A stretch of DNA of 64,000 nucleotides from Parabacteroides faecis (GCF_014647375.1 NZ_BMPB01000017.1:140251-204250); one strand, 5' to 3'; positions 33,854-42,692 are shown, numbered from the stretch's first letter. Program-made: numbers and translations. The notes: generated from the sequence alone by a model not told the origin.

Positions 33854-36142
33854 ATGAAGAAATTATTTATTCTAGCGATTGCCTTATGCAGCAGCCTTTT
33901 TACGATGAAGGCTGCCGGAAAGGCTGATCTGGTGGATTATGTCAATCCGCTGGTCGGCTCACAGTCGAAAATATCTTTGTCAACAGGAAATACCTATCCG
34001 GCTATTGCTATGCCGTGGGGTATGAATTTCTGGATGCCTCAAACCGGAAAGATGGGGGATGGCTGGGCCTATACGTATGATGCCGATAAGATCCGCGGCT
34101 TCAAACAGACACATCAGCCTAGTCCCTGGATCAACGATTACGGTCAGTTTGCCATTATGCCGATAACCGGCAAGGTGGTTTTCGATCAGGACAAACGTGC
34201 CAGCTGGTTCTCTCATAAGGCAGAAGTTGCCAAACCGAATTACTACCGCGTTTACCTTGCCGACCATGATGTGGTGACGGAGATCACTCCGACAGAACGT
34301 GCAGCGATGTTCCGCTTCACCTTCCCCGAAACAGATAAATCGTATGTGATCGTCGATGCGTTCGACCGCGGTTCTTATATCAAGATCATCCCGGAAGAGA
34401 ATAAGATCATCGGCTATACGACCCGTAACAGCGGTGGTGTTCCGGAGAATTTCAAGAACTATTTCGTTGTTGTGTTCGATAAGCCTTTTACTTATAAGGC
34501 AGCAGTAGGGGACAATGAAATCCGTAAGGGTGAAACAGAAGCTCAGGAAGATCATACCGGTGCGATTATCGGTTTTTCTACCCGCCGCGGAGAGATCGTT
34601 CATGCACGTGTCGCCTCTTCTTTTATCAGTCCTGAACAGGCTGAGTTGAATCTGAAAGAGCTGGGTGACCGTTCTTTCGACCAGATCGTTGATGCCGGAC
34701 GCAAGACATGGAATGAAGTGCTGGGACGTATTCAGGTAAATGACGATAATATCGACAAACTGCGTACATTCTATTCCTGCCTGTACCGTTCCGTTCTTTT
34801 CCCGCGTAGCTTTTACGAAGTGGATGCCAATGGAAAAGTGGTGCACTACAGTCCGTATAACGGCGAAGTGCTGTCGGGTTATATGTTTACCGATACCGGT
34901 TTTTGGGATACCTTCCGTTGTTTGTTCCCATTCCTGAACCTTGTATATCCGTCAATGAATACAAAGATGCAGGAAGGATTGGTGAATACTTATAAAGAAA
35001 GCGGCTTCCTTCCGGAGTGGGCAAGTCCCGGTCATCGCGGTTGTATGGTGGGTAACAACTCTGCTTCAGTTGTAGCAGATGCGTATCTGAAAGGATTGCG
35101 TGGTTACGATATCGAAACGCTTTGGGATGCTGTTGTACATGGAGCTAATAATGTACACCCGAAAGTATCATCTACCGGCCGTCGGGGTTTCGACTATTAT
35201 AACAAGCTGGGGTATGTACCTTATGACGTGAAGATTAACGAAAGTGCTGCTCGTACACTGGAATATGCTTACGATGACTGGGCTATCTATAAATTAGGAA
35301 AGGCACTCGGTAAACCTGAATCTGAAATTGCGATCTTTGCGAAACATGCAATGAACTATAAGAATTTGTTCGATCCCGAAACTAAGCTGATGCGTGGCCG
35401 TAATGAAGACGGAACATTCCAGTCTCCGTTCAACCCGTTGAAGTGGGGGGATGCTTTCACCGAAGGTAACAGCTGGCATTATACCTGGTCTGTTTTCCAC
35501 GATCCACAGGGATTGATCGACCTGATGGGAGGAAAGTCCGGCTTTAATGCAATGATGGATTCCGTATTCAGTGTGCCGCCTTTGTTCGATGACAGTTATT
35601 ATGGTGGTGTTATCCACGAGATCCGTGAGATGCAGATCATGAATATGGGTAACTATGCACATGGTAACCAGCCGATACAGCATATGATCTATCTGTATAA
35701 CTACTCCGGCGAACCCTGGAAAGCCCAGTATTGGGTACGTGAGGTGATGGATAAACTTTATTTCGCAACTCCCGACGGCTATTGTGGTGACGAAGATAAC
35801 GGACAGACTTCTGCCTGGTATGTGTTCTCTGCCCTCGGTTTCTATCCGGTTTGTCCGGGAACTGACCAGTATATCCTTGGTTCCCCGTTGTTCAAGAACG
35901 TAACGTTGAATCTGGAAAACGGTAAGAAGGTCGTGATCAATGCAAATAATAACAATGAAGCCAACCGCTACATCTCTTCCATGAAGGTAAACGGCAAGAA
36001 TTACACCCGTAATTACCTGACCCATGAAGATCTGTTGCGTGGTATGACGGTCAATTGCACCATGTCCGATACTCCGAACAAAAACCGTGGTACGGAGGAA
36101 AAGGATGCGCCTTATTCATTCTCAAAAGAAATCAAGGAATAA
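33854..36142 (+). CDS. GH92 alpha-mannosidase (second, divergent active-site loops)
   Basis: 762 residues from the ATG at 33854, which gives the signal peptide MKKLFILAIALCSSLF; an earlier in-frame start at 33785 would overlap the upstream gene. GH92 motifs are present but altered: AHGNQPIQH (Gln606 instead of Glu), GDEDNGQTSAWY instead of GNDDCGQMSAWY, and EGNSWHYTWSVFHD. The catalytic Glu and acidic pair remain, so it should be active, but the acceptor side differs from both neighbours and suggests another linkage. It lies 22 bp after the first GH92. Confidence 0.94.
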   Translation: MKKLFILAIALCSSLFTMKAAGKADLVDYVNPLVGSQSKISLSTGNTYPAIAMPWGMNFWMPQTGKMGDGWAYTYDADKIRGFKQTHQPSPWINDYGQFAIMPITGKVVFDQDKRASWFSHKAEVAKPNYYRVYLADHDVVTEITPTERAAMFRFTFPETDKSYVIVDAFDRGSYIKIIPEENKIIGYTTRNSGGVPENFKNYFVVVFDKPFTYKAAVGDNEIRKGETEAQEDHTGAIIGFSTRRGEIVHARVASSFISPEQAELNLKELGDRSFDQIVDAGRKTWNEVLGRIQVNDDNIDKLRTFYSCLYRSVLFPRSFYEVDANGKVVHYSPYNGEVLSGYMFTDTGFWDTFRCLFPFLNLVYPSMNTKMQEGLVNTYKESGFLPEWASPGHRGCMVGNNSASVVADAYLKGLRGYDIETLWDAVVHGANNVHPKVSSTGRRGFDYYNKLGYVPYDVKINESAARTLEYAYDDWAIYKLGKALGKPESEIAIFAKHAMNYKNLFDPETKLMRGRNEDGTFQSPFNPLKWGDAFTEGNSWHYTWSVFHDPQGLIDLMGGKSGFNAMMDSVFSVPPLFDDSYYGGVIHEIREMQIMNMGNYAHGNQPIQHMIYLYNYSGEPWKAQYWVREVMDKLYFATPDGYCGDEDNGQTSAWYVFSALGFYPVCPGTDQYILGSPLFKNVTLNLENGKKVVINANNNNEANRYISSMKVNGKNYTRNYLTHEDLLRGMTVNCTMSDTPNKNRGTEEKDAPYSFSKEIKE

Positions 36143-36198
36143 ATAGAAAATGATAAGCTAATGTGGCAATATGCCAATGTGCCAATTTAGAAATAATA

Positions 36199-36430
36199 GA
36201 ACTATCCAATGAATAGGATGGCTTGATTATTACAGGTTTATTTGCCGTCTGCTTTAGCTGACGGATCAGTAAATAGTTTATCTCTTCGGACTTTAGTCCC
36301 ATCTTAAACAGTCTCTCTATTTAAGAGAAATGTGGCTAAAGCCAAAAGAGAAATAGCTTGTAAACCGTCAGTTAAAACTGACGGCAAATAAACCAGTAAT
36401 AATCAAGTTACTTTGATTATGGGATAGTTC
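36199..36430. repeat. MITE-like 232-bp imperfect inverted repeat
   Basis: Ends GAACTATCC (36199-36207) and GGGATAGTTC (36421-36430) are inverted. A 28-bp inner arm at 36222-36249 matches the reverse complement of 36380-36407 at 27 positions. Nested pairs (GACGG words, TTTAG, self-complementary TCTCTATTTAAGAGA) make the whole block fold into one long hairpin. No ORF lies inside. It sits in the 302-bp gap between the second and third GH92 genes, the only large gap of that gene row. Confidence 0.75.
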
Positions 36431-36444
36431 ACTTCTGCAAAGAT

Positions 36445-38769
36445 ATGAAACAACGAATATATACCTTACTCGCTATTTCCTGTTTTGTTCTGACCACTAC
36501 AGCCCAGAGTGAGAAGCTGACAGATTACGTCAGACCTCTGGTTGGAACAGACGGTTACGGGAATGTCTACCCCGGTGCACAGATTCCGTTCGGCGGTATC
36601 CAGATCAGTCCGGATACAGACTCTAAATATTACGATGCGGCAGCCGGTTATAAATACAACCATACTTCCATCCTCGGCTTCAGCCTGACGCATCTGAGCG
36701 GAACGGGTATCCCCGATCTGGGCGACTTCCTGTTTATTCCCGGTACCGGTGAGATGAAACTCGATCCGGGAACCCGCGAAAACCCCGATGAAGGTTACCG
36801 CTCGCGTTATACCCATGACCAGGAATGGACTTCTCCCAATTACTATGCCGTCCTGTTACAGGATTACGATGTGAAAGCCGAAATGACAGCCGGGCTGCGC
36901 AGCGGAATGTTCCGTTTCACCTATCCCAAATCGGACAAGTCTTTCATCATGATCGACCTGAACCATACGTTGTGGCAATCCTGCGAATGGTCTAACCTTC
37001 GTGTTGAGAACGATTCGACCCTGACCGGCTACAAACTGGTCAAAGGCTGGGGACCGGAGCGCCATGTCTATTTCACCGCCGTCTTCTCCAAAAAGCTGAA
37101 AGACTTCCGTATCATGCAGGATAAGAAGCCGGTTATTTACAATACCTCCCGTTTCAGAAGCACGAACGAAGCCTGGGGAAAGAACCTGATGGCTTGTCTT
37201 TCCTTTGAAACGGAAGCCGGTGAAGAAGTCATTGTAAAAACTTCTGTCTCCGCAGTCAGCACCGACGGTGCCAAACTGAATATGCAGGAACTGAACGGGA
37301 TGACCTTCGACGGCCTGAAAGAAAAAGGTATCGACTTATGGGAGCAGGAACTGGAAAAGTATCGCGTGACAGCCGACCGGAAGACAAAAGAGACATTCTA
37401 TACTTCTGCTTATCATGCCGCTTTGCATCCTTTTATCTTCCAGGATGCCGACGGTAGTTTCAGAGGTCTGGACAAGAATATCGAACAAGCCAAAGGCTTT
37501 ACGAATTATACGACTTTCTCTTTGTGGGACACCTATCGCGCCTTGCATCCCTGGTTCAACCTGGTTCATCAGGACGTGAACGCCGATATAGCCAACTCCA
37601 TGCTCGCCCATTACGATAAAAGTACGGAGCGCATGCTTCCGATCTGGTCTTTCTACGGCAACGAAACCTGGTGTATGATCGGTTACCATGCTGTTTCCGT
37701 CCTGGCCGATATGATCGTGAAAGGTGTCAAAGGTTTTGATTACGAACGGGCGTACGAAGCCATGAAGACAACCGCAATGAATAAGCATTACGATTGCCTG
37801 CCCGATTACGACCGTAACGGTTATGTCCCCTTCGATAAAGAAGCCGAGTCGGTTTCCAAAACGTTGGAGTATGCCTACGACGATTATTGTATTGCCCGCG
37901 CTGCCCAGGTTTTGGGAAAGACGGACGATTATACCTATTTCCTGAACCGTTCCCTCTCTTATCAGACTTTGATAGATCCGGAAACCAAATACATGCGTGG
38001 CCGCGACAGTCAGGGAAACTGGCGTACTCCGTTTGCCCCGATTGCTTATCAGGGGCCGGGATCGGTTAATGGCTGGGGCGATATCACCGAAGGCTTTACG
38101 ATGCAGTACACCTGGACCGTTCCGCATGACGTACAGGGATATATCAACCTGGCGGGAAAGAAGCTGTTCGAGAAACGGCTGGATGAACTCTTTACTGTTG
38201 AGCTGCCGGACGATATCCCGGGAGCCCACGACATTCAGGGACGCATCGGCGGTTACTGGCACGGCAATGAGCCTTGCCATCATGTCGCTTATCTCTATAA
38301 TTACCTGGGTAAGCCGTGGAAATGCCAGAAATGGGTACGCGAAATAGTCGACCGTTTCTATGGCAACGAACCCGGTTCTCTGAGCGGTAATGACGACTGT
38401 GGCCAGATGTCAGCCTGGTATATGTTCAACTGTGCAGGCTTTTACCCGGTTGCCCCGTCCAGTAATATATATAATGTAGGTTCACCTTGCGTCGAGGCAC
38501 TGACCATTGCCATGAGCAACGGTAAAGAGATCCGCATGACGACCGAAAACTGGTCGAAAGACAACGTGTACGTCAAGGAATTGTATGTGAACGGAAAGAA
38601 ATACAACAAATCGTATCTGACATACGACGATGTGCAATCCGGTATAACCCTGCATTTCGTCATGAGCGACAAGCCGAATTACAAACGTGCTGTCTCAGCC
38701 GATGCCTATCCGGCTTCTTTGTCCTTACCCGGCAAAACAATGCTCTATCAGAAACCTGTTGACAAATAA
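36445..38769 (+). CDS. GH92 alpha-mannosidase (third)
   Basis: 774 residues with signal peptide (to about 21, ending TTTAQ), beta-sandwich VRPLVGTDGYGNVYPGAQIP and barrel motifs ITEGFTMQYTWTVPHDV, WHGNEPCHHVAYLY and SGNDDCGQMSAWYM. It keeps the HGNEPxHH and GNDDCGQMS motifs of the first enzyme, so alpha-1,2 specificity is plausible. The MITE-like repeat separates it from the second GH92, so it may have its own promoter or a changed transcript level. Confidence 0.95.
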   Translation: MKQRIYTLLAISCFVLTTTAQSEKLTDYVRPLVGTDGYGNVYPGAQIPFGGIQISPDTDSKYYDAAAGYKYNHTSILGFSLTHLSGTGIPDLGDFLFIPGTGEMKLDPGTRENPDEGYRSRYTHDQEWTSPNYYAVLLQDYDVKAEMTAGLRSGMFRFTYPKSDKSFIMIDLNHTLWQSCEWSNLRVENDSTLTGYKLVKGWGPERHVYFTAVFSKKLKDFRIMQDKKPVIYNTSRFRSTNEAWGKNLMACLSFETEAGEEVIVKTSVSAVSTDGAKLNMQELNGMTFDGLKEKGIDLWEQELEKYRVTADRKTKETFYTSAYHAALHPFIFQDADGSFRGLDKNIEQAKGFTNYTTFSLWDTYRALHPWFNLVHQDVNADIANSMLAHYDKSTERMLPIWSFYGNETWCMIGYHAVSVLADMIVKGVKGFDYERAYEAMKTTAMNKHYDCLPDYDRNGYVPFDKEAESVSKTLEYAYDDYCIARAAQVLGKTDDYTYFLNRSLSYQTLIDPETKYMRGRDSQGNWRTPFAPIAYQGPGSVNGWGDITEGFTMQYTWTVPHDVQGYINLAGKKLFEKRLDELFTVELPDDIPGAHDIQGRIGGYWHGNEPCHHVAYLYNYLGKPWKCQKWVREIVDRFYGNEPGSLSGNDDCGQMSAWYMFNCAGFYPVAPSSNIYNVGSPCVEALTIAMSNGKEIRMTTENWSKDNVYVKELYVNGKKYNKSYLTYDDVQSGITLHFVMSDKPNYKRAVSADAYPASLSLPGKTMLYQKPVDK

Positions 38770-38814
38770 GACTATGACCATTTAGAAATTTAAGTAACGA
38801 CGAGTGCAACTTTA

Positions 38815-38857
38815 CCCCTCTCCGAGAGGGGGCAGGGGGTGTGTGATTTTTCTTTCA
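38815..38857. terminator. Hairpins between GH92 and YjbR-like gene
   Basis: CCCCTCTCCGAGAGGGGG (38815-38832) is a near-perfect hairpin. The adjacent GGGGTGTGTGA...TCATGCACCCC can form a second stem ending in the YjbR-like stop codon. The genes converge here, so this is probably a two-way terminator. Confidence 0.55.
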
Positions 38858-39235
38858 TGCACCCCTTTCTTCTATCATCTCCCGTTCTTTCTTTGTCAGG
38901 CTCCCGACTACGATCTCATACGATTTCTTCACCAGCTCTTTAATCTTCTGATCCGGTACATCCTGATTGAAATGGACACTGATCCAATACTTCTTGTTCA
39001 TGTGCCATCCGGGCGTAATGCCTGCATACTGTCCTTGCAGTTCTCCCGATTCATCCGGGTTGCATTTGATACAACAGAAATCAAAGATTTCGATATTCAC
39101 AAAGCAAAACCATTTGTCCGCAATATAGAAACACAAGACGTCCCGACTGTATTTATCCGCCACATTCGTAAACGGCATCTTCTCATGCACTCCTTTCAAT
39201 GAAAGGCAGTATTCTCTGAACTCTTCGATATTCAT
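38855..39235 (-). CDS. MmcQ/YjbR family protein
   Basis: 126 residues with the YjbR pattern: FREYCLSLKGVHEKMPF at the start, CFVNIEIFDFCCIKCNPDE in the middle and KKYWISVHFNQDVPDQKI toward the end. The CyaY-like fold may bind DNA; the cellular role is not known. It stands alone. Confidence 0.9.
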   Translation of the reverse strand: MNIEEFREYCLSLKGVHEKMPFTNVADKYSRDVLCFYIADKWFCFVNIEIFDFCCIKCNPDESGELQGQYAGITPGWHMNKKYWISVHFNQDVPDQKIKELVKKSYEIVVGSLTKKEREMIEERGA

Positions 39236-39313
39236 AATCCTGATTAATTAGAACTACACAAAGTTAGCAAAACATCTGTGGTCTGAAAGTACCAGATCTT
39301 TGTCTGACAGTAT

Positions 39314-40210
39314 TTATTGTGTATTACCCTGCTCTTCGTACTCTTTAATCTTTGCAGTACAAATTTGCTTTGTAATATCTCTAAGCAATTCCACTTTAGG
39401 GACAAGTGCATCGATGTCTTCTTTAGTGACAACAAAGTACGGATTATACCGTGCTTCCACATAAGCAGACTTAAGTAAAGTAAAAAGACGTTTCTCTTCA
39501 GGAGTGTCTTGTGGAAAAACTGTTTTCAAATCCTCGGAATACCTTTTAGTGGAAGAGGAGAGTTTGGAAAGATTATGTTGCTTGCTATTTCGTAAAGTAA
39601 ATGTCAACCGAATGGCATAGTAATAATTTTCACAGGCTTGATGTAATAAGAAAGCTTCCATTCTGTAATCTTCATATTCATACGCATACTTAGCCTGTCT
39701 TAAAAAACTATTGGCTCTATCATACTTTTCATCAAGATAAGCCTGTGCCTGTTCTTTTATCTCTGCAAAGTTCAGTTTTCTTCTACGAGCTAATTTATGA
39801 TTTCCACTATTATAAAGGATGATGCCTTCCTGTTTAATTTGTGTATAGAAATACCGTCCTTCTTCCAGATACTTATTCAACATCTTAATATCATCGTTGA
39901 TAAATTCGACAGGTGTATCCCGGTCAAAATCTTTTCCGGCAAAGAATATATCTTCTACATTATCCAGAACGGTCTCCGCCTTTTTGCTGTTGATGCCGCT
40001 TGTTATTACATAAATATCATAATCGGATATTTTGACCGTAGGGATGCCGCCGTCTTCTATTCTTACGCTACGACGCACATAGTTCCCTCTTGCATAGCTA
40101 CCAAAAAGAATAATAAACTCAGTTTGAGGTAATCTTTTTAATATCTCTTTAACCAGAAAATTCAATTCTGCCTGTTTGTCTTTTGGTAGATAAGCTATTG
40201 AGTCTTTCAT
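39314..40210 (-). CDS. MNT-HEPN fusion protein (nucleotidyltransferase plus HEPN)
   Basis: 298 residues. The N-terminal domain is a minimal nucleotidyltransferase with LFGSYARG (Gly37-Ser38) and the metal pair Asp63/Asp65 in SDYDIYV, separated by an unusual 20-residue insert with a VRRSVR run. The C-terminal half is a HEPN domain with the RNase-type motif Arg-x4-His (Arg207, His212) and the usual helical dyad (AEIKEQAQAYLDEKYDRAN, LLHQACENYYYAI). As two separate genes, MNT and HEPN form toxin-antitoxin pairs where MNT modifies HEPN; here they are one chain. It could be a self-restrained RNase. It neighbours the AAA-ATPase-like gene on the same strand. Confidence 0.88.
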   Translation of the reverse strand: MKDSIAYLPKDKQAELNFLVKEILKRLPQTEFIILFGSYARGNYVRRSVRIEDGGIPTVKISDYDIYVITSGINSKKAETVLDNVEDIFFAGKDFDRDTPVEFINDDIKMLNKYLEEGRYFYTQIKQEGIILYNSGNHKLARRRKLNFAEIKEQAQAYLDEKYDRANSFLRQAKYAYEYEDYRMEAFLLHQACENYYYAIRLTFTLRNSKQHNLSKLSSSTKRYSEDLKTVFPQDTPEEKRLFTLLKSAYVEARYNPYFVVTKEDIDALVPKVELLRDITKQICTAKIKEYEEQGNTQ

Positions 40211-40233
40211 TATGATTTATGTTATGTACAACA

Positions 40234-41799
40234 TTACTGTGATGTCCAGTTTTCGATATTGCGCTCTTCGGCACTGAAATTGGCACCAACTTTGATTAGT
40301 TGGCGGCCATCGGACTGGTAAGGGAGGAGATAACCCTTATCGTCGATCTGGCGGAGGGCTTCTTCTACGGTGCCGTCGAGTTTGAACTCGAAGACGTAGA
40401 TGTAGTCGCGGGTTTTCACCACGGCATCGGCACGACCGCGGGCACTGCGCACTTCGGCCTCCGTGAACTGTCCCATAAGCTTGAAGACGAGATAGAAGAC
40501 GGCCTGATAGTGGCGTTCGGTCTTGTCATTCAGTTCGTAGGGAATGTCGGCAAAGAAGGCACGCAGGCGCTCCATAAAGGCATCGACGTCCCCCGACTCC
40601 AGTTCACGAACAAATTTTCCAATGTAGAAAGAACTTTCGGTAGAGGGGATAGCTGTATAGAATGGGACGATAAAATTCAAGAATCCGTATTTTACTTCTT
40701 CGTTAGGAAAGCCTAACGTATATAGCCGGAAACGTGGATCAAACCCTTTAATCGTCAGGTAACCGCTTTGATAGATCACCGGGATGGGACGTTGTACGTC
40801 GGCTCTATAATCGGCAAAACCATCGACTGCCATTTGTACGCCGTCGATGTCACGCAGATCATAATCTGTCTTTTTCAGCAGCTCGACGAGGAAGGTCGGG
40901 GTTCCGGTCTTAAACCAGTAGTTGTCGAATTGACTTCTATCCAACACATTCAAGACGCTGAAGGGGTTGAAGATGCCTTCCTGTCCAAACATGAAATGGT
41001 AACCGTCATAGAGGCGTGTCATGGTTTCGAGCGTCTCTTCGGGAGTGAGGTCGTTGTCTTCGGCCAACTCTTTCAGTTCGGGTTCGAAATTGTCAGCTAT
41101 CTCTTGCCAGGTGAGGCCGCAAATCTCGTTATAACGCTTGTCCATACTTATATCGTTCAGCTGGTTGAGGTCGCTGAAGACGCTGACCTGGCTGAATTTG
41201 GTGACGCCTGTCAATAGATAGAATCTCAGATATTGGTCGGCACTTTTCAGTACGCCGTAGAACGCTTTCAAGGTATCCTTGTAGGCGGAATGGAGTGCTT
41301 CTTTATGCAGCGATTGTAATAGCGGCTTGTCGTATTCGTCGATCAGGACAACAACCGGGCGGTTTGTTTGCTCGGCGGCACGGCGTATTACCCCCTTGAA
41401 ACGAAGGGAAAGGGTTGCTTCGTCCTCCCCTTGGCCGTAGATTGCTTCCCATTGAGTCAGCTGATTGCTGAGCAGGGCATCCAACTGCTCGGGGGCGTCG
41501 AACTTTTCGGCATTCAAATCTATGTGCAATACCGGATAGACGATCCAGTCTTTTTCCTGCTGCTCGATGGCAAGTCCTTCAAACAACTCCTTTTGTCCTT
41601 TGAAGTAGGCTTCGATAGTCGATATCAGCAAGCTTTTGCCGAACCGTCGTGGACGGCTTAGAAAGTAAGGCTTACCGCTGTTGACCAATTGATAAATCAG
41701 GGCGGTTTTATCAACATACAGATAATTGCATTCGCGCAGAGACTTGAAACTCTGTATCCCGATCGGGAATTTGCGGCTGATGTCTATTGAAATTGCCAT
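40234..41799 (-). CDS. AAA-ATPase-like protein with PD-(D/E)XK nuclease domain
   Basis: 521 residues of a family very common in Bacteroidota. Seen: FPIGIQSFKSLRECNYLYVDKT start type, Walker A SRPRRFGKSLL near 48-58, Walker B-like VVVLIDEYDKPLL near 148, and a C-terminal PD-(D/E)XK (DUF1703/PDDEXK_9) domain with GRADAVVKTRDYIYVFEFKLDG near 460-480. The nuclease residues Asp and ExK are in place. The role is unknown; defence or mobile-element regulation is often suggested but unproven. Confidence 0.92.
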   Translation of the reverse strand: MAISIDISRKFPIGIQSFKSLRECNYLYVDKTALIYQLVNSGKPYFLSRPRRFGKSLLISTIEAYFKGQKELFEGLAIEQQEKDWIVYPVLHIDLNAEKFDAPEQLDALLSNQLTQWEAIYGQGEDEATLSLRFKGVIRRAAEQTNRPVVVLIDEYDKPLLQSLHKEALHSAYKDTLKAFYGVLKSADQYLRFYLLTGVTKFSQVSVFSDLNQLNDISMDKRYNEICGLTWQEIADNFEPELKELAEDNDLTPEETLETMTRLYDGYHFMFGQEGIFNPFSVLNVLDRSQFDNYWFKTGTPTFLVELLKKTDYDLRDIDGVQMAVDGFADYRADVQRPIPVIYQSGYLTIKGFDPRFRLYTLGFPNEEVKYGFLNFIVPFYTAIPSTESSFYIGKFVRELESGDVDAFMERLRAFFADIPYELNDKTERHYQAVFYLVFKLMGQFTEAEVRSARGRADAVVKTRDYIYVFEFKLDGTVEEALRQIDDKGYLLPYQSDGRQLIKVGANFSAEERNIENWTSQ

Positions 41800-41822
41800 A
41801 GTTGTACTGCTTTATAAAATAG

Positions 41823-41830
41823 CAAATATA
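41823..41830 (-). promoter_or_regulatory. -7 promoter element for AAA-ATPase-like gene
   Basis: Minus-strand TATATTTG matches TAnnTTTG, 23 bp before the start codon at 41799. Confidence 0.5.
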
Positions 41831-41876
41831 GTTATTTAATTTGAATTCTGCCGCAGGTTGCTACCGGCACATTTGT

Positions 41877-42491
41877 CTATGCGGGCGATATTTCCTCTGC
41901 TTGCGGCGGCAACGAATACACCCTGTGTGTCCGGTATCCCATCTTGATCACTATTCCATCCTTCATAAACTGTTTCATATCCTCCGTAGCCCGGTAGCGG
42001 CTGCAACCGTTTAGTGACGCATAATCCGTCAGATTGATATACGGATTGTTTTGCAGGTATCTGAGCATTTTCTTTTTCCGGTCTTCCTGTTCGTTGGAAG
42101 TCACATTTTCCCTTTTGACTTTTATCGGTCGCTCCTTGTTGACCAATGTTTTCAATCGTTTGGAACAGCGGAAGTTTACCCCGTCAGCCCTCGCAAAAAA
42201 GACAGTCCGGCCTTTCTCATCCGTTTTCTGTAACGTTTTGAGGGCAGGGGAGAAGTGCCCCAATCCTTCCAGTTCCACACAATATCCGTTGGATAAATTC
42301 CTTCCGATATAAGTGATCAATGCCTCGATCGCTCCTTTCACATCTGCCGAAGTGAGGGTACTCGAATCAGAGAGGTATTCACAGACGTCTTCCATTCTCA
42401 TGGTCCCTTTGGATATAAGCCGGGCGCAAGACTGTTGCTCCTTGCCGCTGGTGTTAGGGGCCTTGTATACTCCGAATTTAATTCTTCCCAT
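41877..42491 (-). CDS. HU-family (HU-HIG type) DNA-binding protein with C-terminal winged-helix-like extension
   Basis: 204 residues. About residues 1-125 match the Bacteroidota histone-like HU domain (IKFGVYKAPNTSGKEQQ, VELEGLGHFSPALKT, GVNFRCSKRLK). The remaining 80, after a KRENVTSNEQEDRKKK linker, contain LNGCSRYRATEDMKQFMKDG and GYRTHRVYSLPP, which looks like a small winged helix. It likely binds and bends DNA. Its leader carries the 21-bp repeat array C. Confidence 0.88.
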   Translation of the reverse strand: MGRIKFGVYKAPNTSGKEQQSCARLISKGTMRMEDVCEYLSDSSTLTSADVKGAIEALITYIGRNLSNGYCVELEGLGHFSPALKTLQKTDEKGRTVFFARADGVNFRCSKRLKTLVNKERPIKVKRENVTSNEQEDRKKKMLRYLQNNPYINLTDYASLNGCSRYRATEDMKQFMKDGIVIKMGYRTHRVYSLPPQAEEISPA

Positions 42492-42586
42492 AATCGCTTA
42501 ATTTTAGTACTGATATAGTTGTTATTACCTCGGATGTATCTTAGACAAGGTGCGTCCGAATCTTATTTATCTGCCTATATAATCTG

Positions 42587-42670
42587 TTGCCGACGCTGTC
42601 GACAATATTGTTGACACTGTCGAAAGCTTTGCCGACACTGTCGTTTATTTTGCCGACAGTGTCGGCAACA
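42587..42670. repeat. Array C: four exact 21-bp periods in the HU gene leader
   Basis: Four units of 21 bp start at 42587, 42608, 42629 and 42650. Each has a 15-bp core like TTGCCGACACTGTCG and 6 variable bases. Cores can self-pair (GCCGAC/GTCGGC), and the first and last can pair with each other. The period of 21 keeps frame: the minus strand is open as a repeated DSVGKxx-like heptad up to the TAA at 42541-42543, but no ATG precedes it. Confidence 0.85.
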
Positions 42671-42684
42671 ACTTCCCCGCCTTC

Positions 42685-42692
42685 CAAAGATA
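42685..42692 (-). promoter_or_regulatory. -7 promoter element for HU-like gene
   Basis: Minus-strand TATCTTTG. The transcript would begin near 42677 and carry a leader of about 185 nt holding array C before the HU start at 42491. Confidence 0.5.

Noticed and set aside
33980-34846. Antisense frame of 288 codons opposite the second GH92 gene
   Set aside because: No recognisable domain, and it lies wholly inside a confirmed gene.
36155-36190. TGTGCCAAT / ATGCCAAT words after the second GH92 gene considered as a sixth 22-bp array
   Set aside because: The copies are only 8-9 bp, overlap in phase and do not repeat at 21-24 bp spacing.
37336-38283. Long antisense frame (315 codons) opposite the third GH92 gene
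   Set aside because: It is a mirror of GH92 codon usage; the plus-strand GH92 has complete family motifs, and similar antisense frames occur opposite the other GH92 genes.
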